Of a stretch of DNA of 64,000 nt, positions 8,485 through 17,570 are shown one piece after another. Numbering within the stretch: position 1 is the first letter of the stretch; each line of letters opens with the position of its first letter. The notes under the pieces were generated by a model. The model searched no databases and was not told the origin of the DNA. It saw nothing but the letters and a program-made list of their open reading frames with translations. The stretch comes from Sphingomonas sp. MA1305 (GTDB lineage Bacteria; Pseudomonadota; Alphaproteobacteria; Sphingomonadales; Sphingomonadaceae): positions 1 through 64,000 of the forward strand of contig NZ_RCVT01000005.1 in the NCBI RefSeq assembly GCF_016107325.1. Reading direction: 5' to 3'. A program made the position numbers and the translations under genes.

Positions 8485-10065
8485 TCACTCAGCCAGCCAC
8501 TTTAGCAGGACACCGATCTCGATGGCGAGCTGTCGGGCCTCTTCCGGCCCGCCCTTGTGCACGATCCCCACAACCGCTCCGTGCGCGTCCAGAATGGGTC
8601 CGCCCGACATACCCTGTGCCAGTTCCTGGCTAACTTCGATCATCGGAACGCCGCTCTTTATTGGCAGCGAGGTGACCGATCCCCCACGGACGTTGATCTT
8701 ATCCCCCGGTCCAAAACCGGGGTAACCGAAGGCGACGACGTCGTCTCCGACAGCCGCGGACCTCGCAGCGACATCTAGATCGAAATAGTCAGTCGAGTGG
8801 GCTGCGTGTCCAAGGAGCGCAAGGTCTCGGTGAGCGCAACGCTTGAGTACCGTTACCTTCGAACGATTTGAGGGCTTTGACGGATGGTAAACGACGAAAT
8901 CGCTGTCCCCCTCGACGCAATGCGATGCGGTTACCAACCCGACGTTCTTGAGAAAGAATGCCGTTCCCTGCTGTCCACCATCGGCAGAATGCTCGACGAT
9001 CCAGACCGCACGATCGCGCCGTTCTTCGACCGTGGGTGCGAGCATGATCGGGCGCGCGGGGAAGCTGCGATTGTATCTTGTCGCCAACGACCGGACCACC
9101 GGGTCTACACTTCCCTTCAAGTGCGTGATGTAGGAAATTGTGCCGCGGAGATGATCCGCGATAGCGCCTTTGCCCCCGCCGCTGCCATATTTCTGTTGAG
9201 CGTCGTCCAAGCCTAACAACTCGATAGAGTGTAAGAGGGCACGGATCCTCCGAACGTACCTTCGGTCTACATTAAGGCCACCGTTTATCTTGACGCCGGT
9301 GACGATGCGCCGCGAGTTGCGGTCCGCATAATGCGCCTTTACTGGGTTGATAATGAAGCCGTTGCTTTCAAACGCCCCTCGCAACGGTGCGGCGAGCATG
9401 TCAGGGGAGAACCGACCGACAGCGGGTAAAGCGCCTTCAAAGAGAGGCGCAGGAGGCTGATAGCTTGAGAAGGTGATATCATCTGCGTAGCGCGTGTAGA
9501 TCGCGCGTGCGCTCTTCGCGATTTGAAGGAGCTGGGTATCGAGACGGAAGCAGATCATGTTGGAAAGCACGGGACTGGTTGAGGCACCCTGAGGGAGGTG
9601 ACTCTCAACACAGCAAAGGCGTGCAACAATCTCTGCAACCCGCGGATCGATTAAAATCGATTTGAGAAGCCCTTTGACTCGGTTCTCCGTTATGGTTGGA
9701 AAGAAGTCTTGGAGGTCGAGGTTTATAACGAACCGTCGCCGACCATGCGCCTCCGCGTTCGTCTTCACCGATCGCAACTGGACGAAGCCGTGAACCGGAT
9801 TACGTACCCTGTAAAGCTGATCTAAGAGCGGCGCGAGCTTCGATTGAAGAATCTTTAGTCGACGATCTGGCGCCATGATCAGCCGTACCTTGCCACCGCC
9901 TTTCGCGATGGAAAACTGTTGATACATGCGGCCGCGATACCACCAGATCTTCTTCAGTTCGCGCGGGCTGAGCCCGAGATGGCGAAGCAAGCTCGCCTCA
10001 TCGGCCAGTTCTGCCGGAATTGGGAGCGGAAAATGCTGACCGAATATTCGCGCCGCCGAAAGCAC
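8485..10065 (-). CDS. Retron-like reverse transcriptase fused to trypsin-like serine protease
   Basis: This 526-residue protein has two domains. Residues about 30-320 are a reverse transcriptase with NPVHGF (89-94, a retron X-motif-like site), INLDLQDFFPTI carrying the first catalytic Asp (117), YADD (193-196) and the retron-type VTG (255-257). Residues about 350-520 are a chymotrypsin-fold protease with a complete triad: TASHC (His382), RDLALL (Asp414) and GMSGGP (Ser487). Retron lineages with a fused protease effector are known; I do not assign a type number. Translation probably starts at GTG 10065 behind GGAAGGGAG. A candidate msr-msd RNA lies immediately upstream, as expected for a retron. 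Confidence 0.85.
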   Translation of the reverse strand: MLSAARIFGQHFPLPIPAELADEASLLRHLGLSPRELKKIWWYRGRMYQQFSIAKGGGKVRLIMAPDRRLKILQSKLAPLLDQLYRVRNPVHGFVQLRSVKTNAEAHGRRRFVINLDLQDFFPTITENRVKGLLKSILIDPRVAEIVARLCCVESHLPQGASTSPVLSNMICFRLDTQLLQIAKSARAIYTRYADDITFSSYQPPAPLFEGALPAVGRFSPDMLAAPLRGAFESNGFIINPVKAHYADRNSRRIVTGVKINGGLNVDRRYVRRIRALLHSIELLGLDDAQQKYGSGGGKGAIADHLRGTISYITHLKGSVDPVVRSLATRYNRSFPARPIMLAPTVEERRDRAVWIVEHSADGGQQGTAFFLKNVGLVTASHCVEGDSDFVVYHPSKPSNRSKVTVLKRCAHRDLALLGHAAHSTDYFDLDVAARSAAVGDDVVAFGYPGFGPGDKINVRGGSVTSLPIKSGVPMIEVSQELAQGMSGGPILDAHGAVVGIVHKGGPEEARQLAIEIGVLLKWLAE

Positions 10066-10176
10066 GGGATCTCCCTTCCAATCACGCCAGTCGCCCAGTG
10101 TCGCTCGGCGGGCACGATGCGTCTAGACATTCGCTCTTAGGCCGCAGTTTCACAGCCCGTATGCGAAGGGAGACCC
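10066..10176 (-). ncRNA. Candidate retron msr-msd RNA (a1/a2 inverted repeat plus hairpins)
   Basis: On the minus strand GGGTCTCCCTTC (10176-10165) is complementary to GAAGGGAGATCCC (10078-10066) except for one bulged T. This gives about 12 pairs enclosing about 86 bases, the a1/a2 architecture of retron RNAs. Inside are two further stems: CGAATG/CATCG around a TCTAGAC loop, and a longer one, ATCGTGCC/GGCGTGAT with an inner CGCC/GGCG, placed where an msd hairpin is expected. The total of 111 nt is within the retron range. The a2 strand also contains the Shine-Dalgarno of the RT gene and abuts its GTG, so a translation-control hairpin is the main alternative. Confidence 0.55.
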
Positions 10177-10227
10177 CGTCAAAATCGAGTAGCAGTTCGG
10201 AGTCGAAATCGGAAGGATGATAACCGG

Positions 10228-11184
10228 ATGGGTAACGCGGATCATCTACCAGGCAGGCGCCGCTTCGGCTGGTATCGGCCGACTGGCGGCGCGACGTTCG
10301 ACCTCCAAATCCTCCACGATCCGCTCGACGAGGCGACTTGGTTCGAGTTCCGTGAGCTTACCCGCGTCGTCGAATGGCTCCGGCCCTATATCGTCGACTG
10401 GCTGGCGCTGACGGCTGACTACGAAACGTTGCGAGCGGCCGAGCAGGAAATCGCGGCCGACCTCAGCGACATGCTGCTTACCGGCATGATCACGACCCTG
10501 GCCGGTGTCGACGCCAACGCTAAGGCGCAGCGTCGGCTTTCCAACTTCCTTGGCGCGGCGAGCGCCTTTCGCGACCGCGCGTCGACCCGGCTCGCTGGGG
10601 AGTTCGGAAAAAATAGCGAACAGCGCGCGTCGTTCGTCGCGGCGACGCGGCACTGGTTCGACGCGAGCTTTGCCTATCGATGCCTCTATCAGCTCCGCAA
10701 CTACGCCCAGCACCACGAGCTGCCAGTTTCGTTCGTGCCTATCCAGGCCGATCGCGAGCCGGGAGGACTGATGAAGGCCCGCGTTGAGCTCCAGCTCTTC
10801 CCCGCAAAGCTGGCCGAAAGCGATCGCATCAGCGGCAAGGTACGCGTCGAGCTCCGGAGCCTTCCAAACACGCCGATGGACGCGGTAGCGCTCGCGACCA
10901 ATTACATGAAGGCCCTGCGCAGCCTTATGGCGCTTCTCATCGGATTCTATGTCCCTCGTCTCTCGGACATGGCGCACTATGCGGCCGCGCTCTATCGGAC
11001 GTTGGAAATCCCGCACGACGCCGTGCCGGTGGTGTGGGAGGGTGACAATCCGGCCGGCGGGCCTGAGTCGCAGCGACGGGCAATGATGATGGGGTTCGAT
11101 GAACTCGAGCGCGCCTGGCGCCTTCGCGACGAGCTTCACACAGACCTTGCCAAAGGGGATGGATGTGGCCGCGTACCACCTTGA
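10228..11184 (+). CDS. Unknown protein with HEPN-type R-x4-H motif
   Basis: A 318-residue, largely helical protein. I do not recognise a named family with certainty. In LYQLRNYAQHHELP the residues R157-N-Y-A-Q-H162 fit the R-(polar)-x3-H signature of HEPN ribonucleases, inside a predicted long helix. It is transcribed divergently from the retron-like RT, sharing a 160-base intergenic region that contains the candidate msr-msd RNA. A toxin or effector RNase role is inference. The ATG at 10228 follows GGAAGG by 11 bases, somewhat long. An overlapping ATG at 10217 in another frame gives only a 64-codon frame. Confidence 0.6.
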   Translation: MGNADHLPGRRRFGWYRPTGGATFDLQILHDPLDEATWFEFRELTRVVEWLRPYIVDWLALTADYETLRAAEQEIAADLSDMLLTGMITTLAGVDANAKAQRRLSNFLGAASAFRDRASTRLAGEFGKNSEQRASFVAATRHWFDASFAYRCLYQLRNYAQHHELPVSFVPIQADREPGGLMKARVELQLFPAKLAESDRISGKVRVELRSLPNTPMDAVALATNYMKALRSLMALLIGFYVPRLSDMAHYAAALYRTLEIPHDAVPVVWEGDNPAGGPESQRRAMMMGFDELERAWRLRDELHTDLAKGDGCGRVPP

Positions 11185-11216
11185 TCGCTATGCAGGAAAT
11201 ACCTGTGGTAGAGCGA

Positions 11217-12215
11217 CTATAGAAAGCGCTCGCCGGCATGGTCCGTGAATAGTTCGTGGTTGCGCACGTAGTCGCTCAGCACCTCGAGCGATTTGTGCCT
11301 GCTCTGCTCGCGCATCTTGAAAATGTTGGCGCCCCGCCGGGCCGCCTCTGTCAGGAAGCCCGCGCGTAGTGAATGACCGGCAACCTCCTCTGGATCGTAA
11401 CCCGCGGCCGCGGCGCGCGCTTTCACTACCAGCGCGACGCCACGATCGCTCATCGGCTTAACGGTAATCCTGCCCTGCGGCGTCAGCTTGCGGAACACCG
11501 GGCCTTCGTCGAACCCGGCGAGCCGCACCCAATCAAGCAGCAGCTGCTTAGGCCGGATGCGCGTTCCCTCCGGGATCGCGATCGTCACGCCTTCGCCCTC
11601 CTGGTCGGTCTTCGATCGCCCGATCAGGATGCGGATGCCCTCCGGCACCATCGCGACCTCCTCGAGCCGGAGCGCGACCAACTCCGAACGACGGAACGCG
11701 CCGGCCATCCCGATCGCGAGGAGGGCACGGTCGCGAACGCTGCGCGGACTGTCGCCGTCGATGCCGTGGAGCATGTCGCGCAGCATGTCGGCGTCCGCGG
11801 CCCGTTTGCGCGCCTTGCGCGCGCCATGGGTGCGGCGGATGCCGGCGAGGACGTCGCGGATGGCCTGGGCACCGACGCATTGCTGGGGCGGATCGAGGCC
11901 CGCCACGCGGTGCATATAACCGATCGCAGCGAGGCGCCGGCCGATCGTCGACGGTTTCACGCCGGCTGCGGCCTCGCTGGCTAAAAAGGTGGCGACCGCA
12001 GCAGGTGCGGCGGGACGCGGCTCGATCTGGCGCGCATCGCACCAGGCAGCGAAGATCGTCCAGTCCGACTGGTAGGCACGGCGAGTGGCTGCGGCCCGCG
12101 ACGCCTCAGCGTAGGCGCGGGCCGCGCCGACGTCCTGTTCGAGCAAGTCGGGCAGCCGCGGCGCCTCGATCGGCGCCGGCAGAAGGTTAGACGGATCGGC
12201 ACCCTCGTCGGTCAT
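11217..12215 (-). CDS. Tyrosine recombinase / site-specific integrase
   Basis: A 332-residue tyrosine recombinase. The N-terminal SAM-like core-binding domain covers about residues 30-125 (TRRAYQSDWTIFAAWC). The catalytic domain shows the first Arg in AFRRSELVALR, HSLRAG (box II His-x-x-Arg), SRHKS and the nucleophile Tyr in LSDYVR near the C-terminus. The reading frame stays open to 12368, but the ATG at 12215 begins where family proteins begin, so I use it. It sits between the retron/HEPN pair and the RES toxin genes, inside the defence island, and may have mobilised part of it. No flanking attachment site could be identified by eye. Confidence 0.87.
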   Translation of the reverse strand: MTDEGADPSNLLPAPIEAPRLPDLLEQDVGAARAYAEASRAAATRRAYQSDWTIFAAWCDARQIEPRPAAPAAVATFLASEAAAGVKPSTIGRRLAAIGYMHRVAGLDPPQQCVGAQAIRDVLAGIRRTHGARKARKRAADADMLRDMLHGIDGDSPRSVRDRALLAIGMAGAFRRSELVALRLEEVAMVPEGIRILIGRSKTDQEGEGVTIAIPEGTRIRPKQLLLDWVRLAGFDEGPVFRKLTPQGRITVKPMSDRGVALVVKARAAAAGYDPEEVAGHSLRAGFLTEAARRGANIFKMREQSRHKSLEVLSDYVRNHELFTDHAGERFL

Positions 12216-12935
12216 CGACCGTCGGCCCCGTCGGCCGACAAAAGCCGCGCCCAGATCACCACGTTCGTCATGGTTCGCGAGCCTAACCGCACCCCCTCTT
12301 TCCGCGCCACTTCTTTTTTTCCGGGAATATGTCTTATCGGAAGAAACGCTGTGCGCAGCACTCGGCAAGTGTCGGTTTTCCCAAAACAGTAGACAAGCGG
12401 CCTAGCGGCGGCCCGCCATCGAGCTGCACCTGAACGGGTGAACATCTTTCTTTTGAGGTCTTCGGCCGCGTAGTCGGTCAGCCGAGGCAGAGCACCTCGC
12501 GAACCGCGGATCTGGGGAGGTGAGTGCCACCGATGTTCGGAGGCGCAGCACCGCGAGAAGATCATCTGCCCGGCAGCTACGCCAGAGCGCACAGCCGTCA
12601 TGTTCTCAGAGCACGGCTGCTGGTATGAGGCTTCGTCCGATGAACGCGAGTTAGGAAAGAACGTGAGAGGTGACCCGATCGGTTAACCCGCTGTTCGCGG
12701 ACGAGATAATCGAGTGCGTCAGCGAGCCGCGCTCGCCTACGGTGCAGGAGTTGTCTCGGCTCGCCAAGCGGATGTGGGAGGAGAGCGGCGCAGAACGTTC
12801 AGCATTCGCGTGGGGTGACCTGTTACCCTCGAATCCCGAGGGGCTGTGCGCTCTGCGCGCTGCGGCCGTTGCAACGACCGGAACGGGTGACGAGTTGAGC
12901 CAAGCCTCAACCGCGAAGGAGCGCACCTCTAGTTC
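12216..12935. other. Long intergenic stretch with one weak small frame
   Basis: About 720 bases separate the integrase start from the RES/Xre promoter. The only frame with some coding character is 12670-12939 on the plus strand (GTG start, 89 residues, beginning MTRSVNPLFADEIIECVSE). It has no strong Shine-Dalgarno and no motif I recognise. I do not call it a gene. The rest shows nothing I can support. Confidence 0.4.
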
Positions 12936-12970
12936 TTGACATCCAACACGATGTGCATATATTGTGCATA
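12936..12970 (+). promoter_or_regulatory. Promoter and operator of the Xre/RES pair
   Basis: TTGACA (12936-12941) and TATATT (12958-12963) are 16 bases apart, a good sigma-70 promoter. Two exact direct copies of TGTGCATA (12952-12959 and 12963-12970) start 11 bases apart, one helical turn, and overlap the -10 box. This is what an autorepressing Xre-type antitoxin operator would look like. The Xre start codon follows at 12990. Confidence 0.7.
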
Positions 12971-12989
12971 GTTTCAGCGGAGATGCGAC

Positions 12990-13388
12990 ATGGCGACCGC
13001 CTTCCTTATCGACGAGCAACGCGCCACTCGGCTCGCGTCGGGCTTTGTTGCGAGTCTGCAGGAGCCGCGCACCCCGTATATCTCGCCCAAGCGGGTGGCG
13101 CAGGCGCTAGGCGTCCAGCTGTCGCGCCTCGCGGAGATCGCCGGCGTCCATCGCAACACGCTCGCCAATCCAGCGTCCGAGCGGCTTCAGGATCGGCTGC
13201 GCGACATGGTCCGCGTAATCATGGCGGCGTCGGAGCTGACTGGCGACCTGGAGCAGGCGATCTACTGGTTCCGAAACGAGCCAATCATGACGCTCAGGCG
13301 TCAAACGGCTGCGGAGCTCGTGGCCGCTGGACATACCGAGGCGGTAATGATGCACTTGTCCGAGCTGGTCGACGGCGCGAACGGATAG
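12990..13388 (+). CDS. Xre/MbcA/ParS-type antitoxin
   Basis: A 132-residue antitoxin. The N-terminal half carries a helix-turn-helix (ISPKRVAQALGVQLSRLAEIAGVHRNTL). The C-terminal half is the MbcA/ParS toxin-binding region (DUF2384-like), with AIYWFRNEPIMTL matching the conserved W-hxxPxxxL pattern. Proteins of this family bind and neutralise RES-domain toxins and repress their own promoter. The toxin gene starts two bases after its stop codon. The direct-repeat operator over the upstream -10 box is consistent with autorepression. Confidence 0.9.
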   Translation: MATAFLIDEQRATRLASGFVASLQEPRTPYISPKRVAQALGVQLSRLAEIAGVHRNTLANPASERLQDRLRDMVRVIMAASELTGDLEQAIYWFRNEPIMTLRRQTAAELVAAGHTEAVMMHLSELVDGANG

Positions 13389-13390
13389 TC

Positions 13391-13921
13391 GTGCTGCGCA
13401 TCGCGCTCGGAACGGGCCATTACTACCGCTATCTCACGCCCAAATGGGCGTACCTGCCACTGAGCGGGGCAGGGGCGGCGAGCGGAGGCGGCCGGTTCAA
13501 CCGGCCCGGTGTCGAGGCGCTCTATCTCTCGGCCGAGCCGGATATCGCGCTTGCCGAGTACCGGCAGGGCTCCAGCTTGCCCAATCCGGCGACACTCGCC
13601 GCGTACGCGATCGAGCTGGCCGACGTCGTCGACCTGTCGGCGGGGTACGAGCCTACCGATTGGAGCCCGGAGTGGGCGGATTGGAACTGCGACTGGCGCT
13701 GGATCGCGCGCGTCGAGCACAAGGTGCCGCCGTCATGGCGATTGGGCGACGAGGCGATCAGTTCGGGTGCCCGCGGCCTGCTGTTTCCGTCGACCCACCG
13801 CGCCGGCGGCACGAACCTCGTGGTGTTCAGCGCCAACCTGTCCGCAGGAGATCGACTTGCCGTGCACGACCCAAATGATATGCTCCCCAAGGATCAACGC
13901 TCGTGGGAACCGGGACCGTAG
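13391..13921 (+). CDS. RES-domain NAD+-degrading toxin
   Basis: A 176-residue RES-domain protein. The family's catalytic set is present with the expected spacing: Arg35 in GGRFNRPG, Tyr45 in ALYLS and Glu56 in LAEYR. RES toxins of Xre-RES modules degrade NAD+ and stop growth. The reading frame is open far upstream, but the antitoxin occupies that region. GTG 13391, two bases after the antitoxin stop, matches the family N-terminus (LRIALGTGHYYRY). The end overlaps nothing essential. Confidence 0.88.
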   Translation: MLRIALGTGHYYRYLTPKWAYLPLSGAGAASGGGRFNRPGVEALYLSAEPDIALAEYRQGSSLPNPATLAAYAIELADVVDLSAGYEPTDWSPEWADWNCDWRWIARVEHKVPPSWRLGDEAISSGARGLLFPSTHRAGGTNLVVFSANLSAGDRLAVHDPNDMLPKDQRSWEPGP

Positions 13922-13944
13922 CGAGCGCTGACGAAGGGATCGCA

Positions 13945-14145
13945 ATGGCCGACCGGGACGACGATAGCGAGGAGACGAAGGTCGCGCAAGAGACGCTTAT
14001 TCGGCTGGCCAACAGCTGCGAGCGCGAGGCTGGACGCGGCAAACCCGTGACGCCGATCGGCGCCGACCTGAACGAGGAGGATCTGCGCACGATCGCCGAC
14101 ATCCTTCGCAAGTTCGCGGCGACGATCGAACGGGAGATAGTATGA
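13945..14145 (+). CDS. Small acidic/helical protein of unknown function
   Basis: A 66-residue protein starting MADRDDDSEETKVAQ, preceded by GAAGGGA at a good distance. It is charged and helical, with no membrane segment or recognised motif; the segment GADLNEEDLRTIADILRKFAATI could be an amphipathic helix pair. It lies 23 bases downstream of the RES toxin on the same strand and may be co-transcribed. An upstream GTG at 13903 would overlap the toxin gene and is less likely. Confidence 0.5.
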   Translation: MADRDDDSEETKVAQETLIRLANSCEREAGRGKPVTPIGADLNEEDLRTIADILRKFAATIEREIV

Positions 14146-14330
14146 CCGGAGTTGGGCTGCCGACGCGCGAGCCGATCGCTTAAGTGTTTCATCCTCCAAA
14201 CAAATCAGTCAGTCTGATAATAATGATTATGTTAAATAGATGAAGGGTTTGACTTGGCCATGTGGGGCTCAGCGCCATGTTAACCGCGCCTTAGCTGCAG
14301 ATCATACTTCTTCGCAAAAGCTCATGCCAG

Positions 14331-14714
14331 TCACTTGGCCAAGCGCTCAATGATCGGGCAGTCCGGCCGGTTATCGCCGTGGCAAGCTTGGGCGAGGCCC
14401 GTAAGGGCGCGGCGCATCACTTCCAGCGCGCGCACCTTATGGCCAAGCTCGGCGGCGCGCGCTTCTGCCAATGCCTTCACTTCGGCGCTCGACCGATCGC
14501 GATCGGACCACAGCCCGAGCAGCGTGCGGATTTCCTCGACCGGAAACCCCAGGTCGCGCGCATTGGCGATGAACCGCAGCCGGTGAACATCGGCGTCGTC
14601 ATAGTCCCGATAGCTCCCGCGCCGAGGCGGCGCGGGCACCAGGCCGATCTTCTCATAATGGCGGATCATCCTTTGGGAGACGCCGCTGGCGTGCGATGCC
14701 GCCCCGATGTTCAC
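14331..14714 (-). CDS. cueR: MerR-family copper-responsive regulator, CueR-like
   Basis: A 127-residue MerR-family activator. The N-terminal winged helix begins [24 protein letters not shown], followed by the dimerisation helix. The C-terminal metal loop CHGDNRPDC has Cys111 and Cys119 separated by seven residues, the signature of CueR/HmrR sensors for Cu(I), Ag(I) and Au(I). The start is GTG and overlaps the stop of the copper ATPase gene by four bases (GTGA), so the two form one operon with the regulator downstream. A MerR-type palindrome lies before the ATPase gene, its likely target. Confidence 0.88.
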   Translation of the reverse strand: MNIGAASHASGVSQRMIRHYEKIGLVPAPPRRGSYRDYDDADVHRLRFIANARDLGFPVEEIRTLLGLWSDRDRSSAEVKALAEARAAELGHKVRALEVMRRALTGLAQACHGDNRPDCPIIERLAK

Positions 14715-17362
14715 AGCTTCACCGCGTTAAGCCGCAATGCATTGAGGACGACGGTGAACGATGAAAGCGCCATCGCCGCGCCGGCCAGCATCGGCGATAG
14801 CAGGATGCCAGCCACGGGGTAGAGTACGCCGGCTGCGATCGGCACGCCGATCCCGTTGAACAGGAACGAGAAGAACAGGTTTTGCCGGATGTTCCGCATG
14901 GTGGCGTGCGCGAGTTTGCGGGCGCGCACGATCGCGGAGAGATCGCCGCGCGTCAGCGTCATGCCCGCGCTCTCGATCGCTACGTCCGTTCCCGTGCCCA
15001 TCGCCAGGCCCACGTCCGCAGCCGCCAGGGCCGGAGCATCGTTGATGCCGTCGCCAGCCATCGCCACCCGTGCGCCGCTCGTTTTCAGCTCGGCAATGAT
15101 CCGGGCCTTGTCTTCCGGCCGCAGATCGGCACGCACATCGTCGAGCCCACCGACGGCGCGCGCCACGGCATCGGCCGTGGTGCGATTATCGCCCGTCAGC
15201 ATCACGATCCGCAGCCCCTCCTTACGGAGCGCGGCAATAGCCTCCCTTGCGCTGCCGCGCACCGGATCGGCAACCGCGAAGAGGCCGGCGAGCTGCCCAT
15301 CAACCGCGACCAGCATGACGCCCGCGCCTTCGCAGCGACGGCGATCGGCGGCTTCGTCGAGCGAGGCGGGATCGGCGCCGATCCGGCGCATTTGCGCGGC
15401 GTTGCCGATCACGACTTGGCGGCCGTCCACCGTCGCGCTGACCCCGAGCCCGGTTTGCGAGGCGAAGTCCGCGACCGCGCCGAGCTGCAATCCGCGTTCC
15501 TTGGCGGCCGTGACGATCGCATGGGCGAGCGGGTGTTCGGATTGCGCCTCGACCGCAGCGGCGAGCGCCAGCAGCTCGCCTTCGTCGATCGCGCCCGTCG
15601 CCTCGACGGCGACCAGCTTGGGCTTGCCTTCCGTCAACGTGCCGGTCTTGTCGATGACCAGCGTATCGACCTTCTCCAGCCCCTGTAGGGCTTCGGCGTT
15701 CTTGACCAGCACGCCGGCGTGCGCGCCGCGGCCCGTTCCCACCATGATCGACATGGGCGTGGCGAGCCCCAGCGCGCAGGGGCAGGCGATCACGAGGACC
15801 GCAATGGCGTTGAGGAGGGCATGGCCCATGCGCGGCTCAGGGCCGACCAGCGACCAGACCACGAACGTCGCAATCGAGATCAGCACGACCAGCGGAACGA
15901 ACCAGCCCGAGACGCGATCGGCGACCGCCTGAATCGGCGCACGGCTGCGCTGCGCTTCCGCAACCATGCGGACGATGCGCGCGAGCATCGTATCGGAGCC
16001 GACCGCGCGCGCTTCCATGACCAGGCTTCCCGTCGTGTTGACAGTGCCGCCGGTGACAGGCGCATCTGCTTCCTTGAGGACAGGCGCGGGCTCGCCGGTG
16101 AGCATGGATTCATCGACCGAGGACCGGCCCTCGACCACGACGCCATCGACCGGGATGGCTTCGCCGGGGCGGACCCGCAGCCGATCGCCCGCAGCGACGT
16201 CGCCAAGACCGACTTCCTCCTCAGAACCGTCCGGCAGCAACCGGCGCGCCGTCTTAGGGGCCAAATCCATAAGGGCGCGGATCGCGCGCCCAGTCGCCGC
16301 CCTGGCGCGCAGTTCGAGCACCTGCCCGAGCAGCACCAGCGCCACCACGACGCCGGCGGCCTCATAATAGACCGGCACCATTCCGCCATGCGTGCGGAAG
16401 GTGGCAGGGAAGATGCCCGGCGCGAACGTCGCGACCAGGCTGTAGAGGAACGCTGCGCCCACCCCGATCGCGATCAGGGTGAACATGTTGAGGTGGCGGG
16501 TGCGGAGCGACTGCCACCCTCGCACGAAGAATGGCGCACCCGACCACAGCACGATCGGCGCGGTGAGCGCGAGCTGGACCCAAGGCGAGGCGGCCGGGCT
16601 GACCACATGCAGCCCAAGCATTTCGGCGAACATCGAGACGACGAGCAGCGGAATCGTGAGCGCGCCTGCGACCCATAGCCGCCGCGTGAAATCGACCAGT
16701 TCGGGGTTCGGCGCGTCGTCGAGCGACGGTTCTTCCGGTTCAAGCGCCATGCCGCAGATCGGGCAGGTTCCCGGCCCTTCCTGGCGGATTTCCGGGTGCA
16801 TGGGGCAAGTCCACATCGCCCCCGGCGTCGCCATCGGCTCAGGACGCGGCTTGTCGCTCAGATAGGCGTCAGGGTTGGCGATGAACTTGGTCCGGCACCC
16901 GGCACTACAGAAGTGATAGGCATGGCCGGCGTGCTCGGCATGGTGCGCCGTTTTCGCCGGATCGACCGTCATCCCGCACACCGGGTCCGTTACGGTCGCC
17001 GCGGCGTCGCCATGATGATGTCCAGCGTGCGCGCCCAGGAAAGCATCGGGATCGGCGATGAACTTGGTCCGACAGCCGGCGCTGCAAAAGTGAAAGGCGT
17101 GGCCGTCATGCTCGGCATGATGCGCTGTTTTCGCGGGATCGACCATCATGCCGCACACCGGGTCTTTGACCACTTCGCCGGCATCTCCCGCCTTGCCGCC
17201 CGAGCAGCAGCCCGCCGGCTTGGCATGATGGTGCTCGACGGGAGCCGGCGCGGCCGAGCCGCCCCCGCAGCAGGATGAGGGCGCAGCAGCAGGAGCCGGG
17301 TTGGTCGCGGGCTTCGAGCAGCCGCAGCCCCCGGCATGGGAATGGGATTGAGGGTCGTTCAT
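14711..17362 (-). CDS. copA: Copper-exporting P1B-type ATPase with two YHS domains
   Basis: An 883-residue P-type ATPase that should export Cu(I) across the inner membrane. A Cys/His-rich N-terminus is followed by two YHS metal-binding domains (about residues 67-108 and 124-167, each DPVCGM...FHFCSAGC or YHFCSAGC) and a heavy-metal-binding CPMHPE...CPICGM module (about 186-206). The ATPase core has TGEP, CPC in [22 protein letters not shown] (phosphorylated Asp) and [10 protein letters not shown]. The ATG at 17362 has GGAG 9 bases upstream; the frame extends nine codons further. It overlaps the CueR-like gene. Both an ECF-type and a MerR-type control site lie upstream. Confidence 0.93.
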   Translation of the reverse strand: MNDPQSHSHAGGCGCSKPATNPAPAAAPSSCCGGGSAAPAPVEHHHAKPAGCCSGGKAGDAGEVVKDPVCGMMVDPAKTAHHAEHDGHAFHFCSAGCRTKFIADPDAFLGAHAGHHHGDAAATVTDPVCGMTVDPAKTAHHAEHAGHAYHFCSAGCRTKFIANPDAYLSDKPRPEPMATPGAMWTCPMHPEIRQEGPGTCPICGMALEPEEPSLDDAPNPELVDFTRRLWVAGALTIPLLVVSMFAEMLGLHVVSPAASPWVQLALTAPIVLWSGAPFFVRGWQSLRTRHLNMFTLIAIGVGAAFLYSLVATFAPGIFPATFRTHGGMVPVYYEAAGVVVALVLLGQVLELRARAATGRAIRALMDLAPKTARRLLPDGSEEEVGLGDVAAGDRLRVRPGEAIPVDGVVVEGRSSVDESMLTGEPAPVLKEADAPVTGGTVNTTGSLVMEARAVGSDTMLARIVRMVAEAQRSRAPIQAVADRVSGWFVPLVVLISIATFVVWSLVGPEPRMGHALLNAIAVLVIACPCALGLATPMSIMVGTGRGAHAGVLVKNAEALQGLEKVDTLVIDKTGTLTEGKPKLVAVEATGAIDEGELLALAAAVEAQSEHPLAHAIVTAAKERGLQLGAVADFASQTGLGVSATVDGRQVVIGNAAQMRRIGADPASLDEAADRRRCEGAGVMLVAVDGQLAGLFAVADPVRGSAREAIAALRKEGLRIVMLTGDNRTTADAVARAVGGLDDVRADLRPEDKARIIAELKTSGARVAMAGDGINDAPALAAADVGLAMGTGTDVAIESAGMTLTRGDLSAIVRARKLAHATMRNIRQNLFFSFLFNGIGVPIAAGVLYPVAGILLSPMLAGAAMALSSFTVVLNALRLNAVKL

Positions 17363-17386
17363 GGCGAGACTCCTTCGACCCGACAG

Positions 17387-17417
17387 CATGCAAGGTCTGA
17401 CACCGTGTCAGGGTCAA
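17387..17417 (-). promoter_or_regulatory. MerR-type operator/promoter of the copper ATPase operon
   Basis: On the minus strand TTGACC (17417-17412) is followed directly by the perfect palindrome CTGACACGGTGTCAG (17411-17397) and, with a 19-base spacer, TGCATG (17392-17387). A dyad inside an over-long spacer is the hallmark of MerR-family promoters; the poor -10 weakens the call. The operon encodes a CueR-like regulator, which fits. Confidence 0.6.
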
Positions 17418-17446
17418 GGCCCGGTTGGAGCGGCGGGTATGCTGAA

Positions 17447-17474
17447 TCTACGCGGCGTGTGAGCATTGCCCTCA
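17447..17474 (-). promoter_or_regulatory. ECF-type promoter element upstream of copper ATPase
   Basis: Minus strand TGAGGG (17474-17469), 16 bases, CGTAGA (17452-17447). It matches eight other elements in this cluster in both sequence and exact spacing. It lies about 85 bases before the ATPase start and upstream of the MerR-type site. Confidence 0.65.
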
Positions 17475-17570
17475 CATGCCGGCGGCTAGCCCGAAACCCT
17501 CGACGCCATGAGGACCGCGGCTTAGGTCTGTTCTTCACTCGCTAGCGCGGGCTGGGCAAAACGGGGACAT

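Noticed and set aside
12953-13390. N-terminal extension of the RES toxin frame
   Set aside because: The region encodes the Xre antitoxin in another frame and the family N-terminus begins at 13391.
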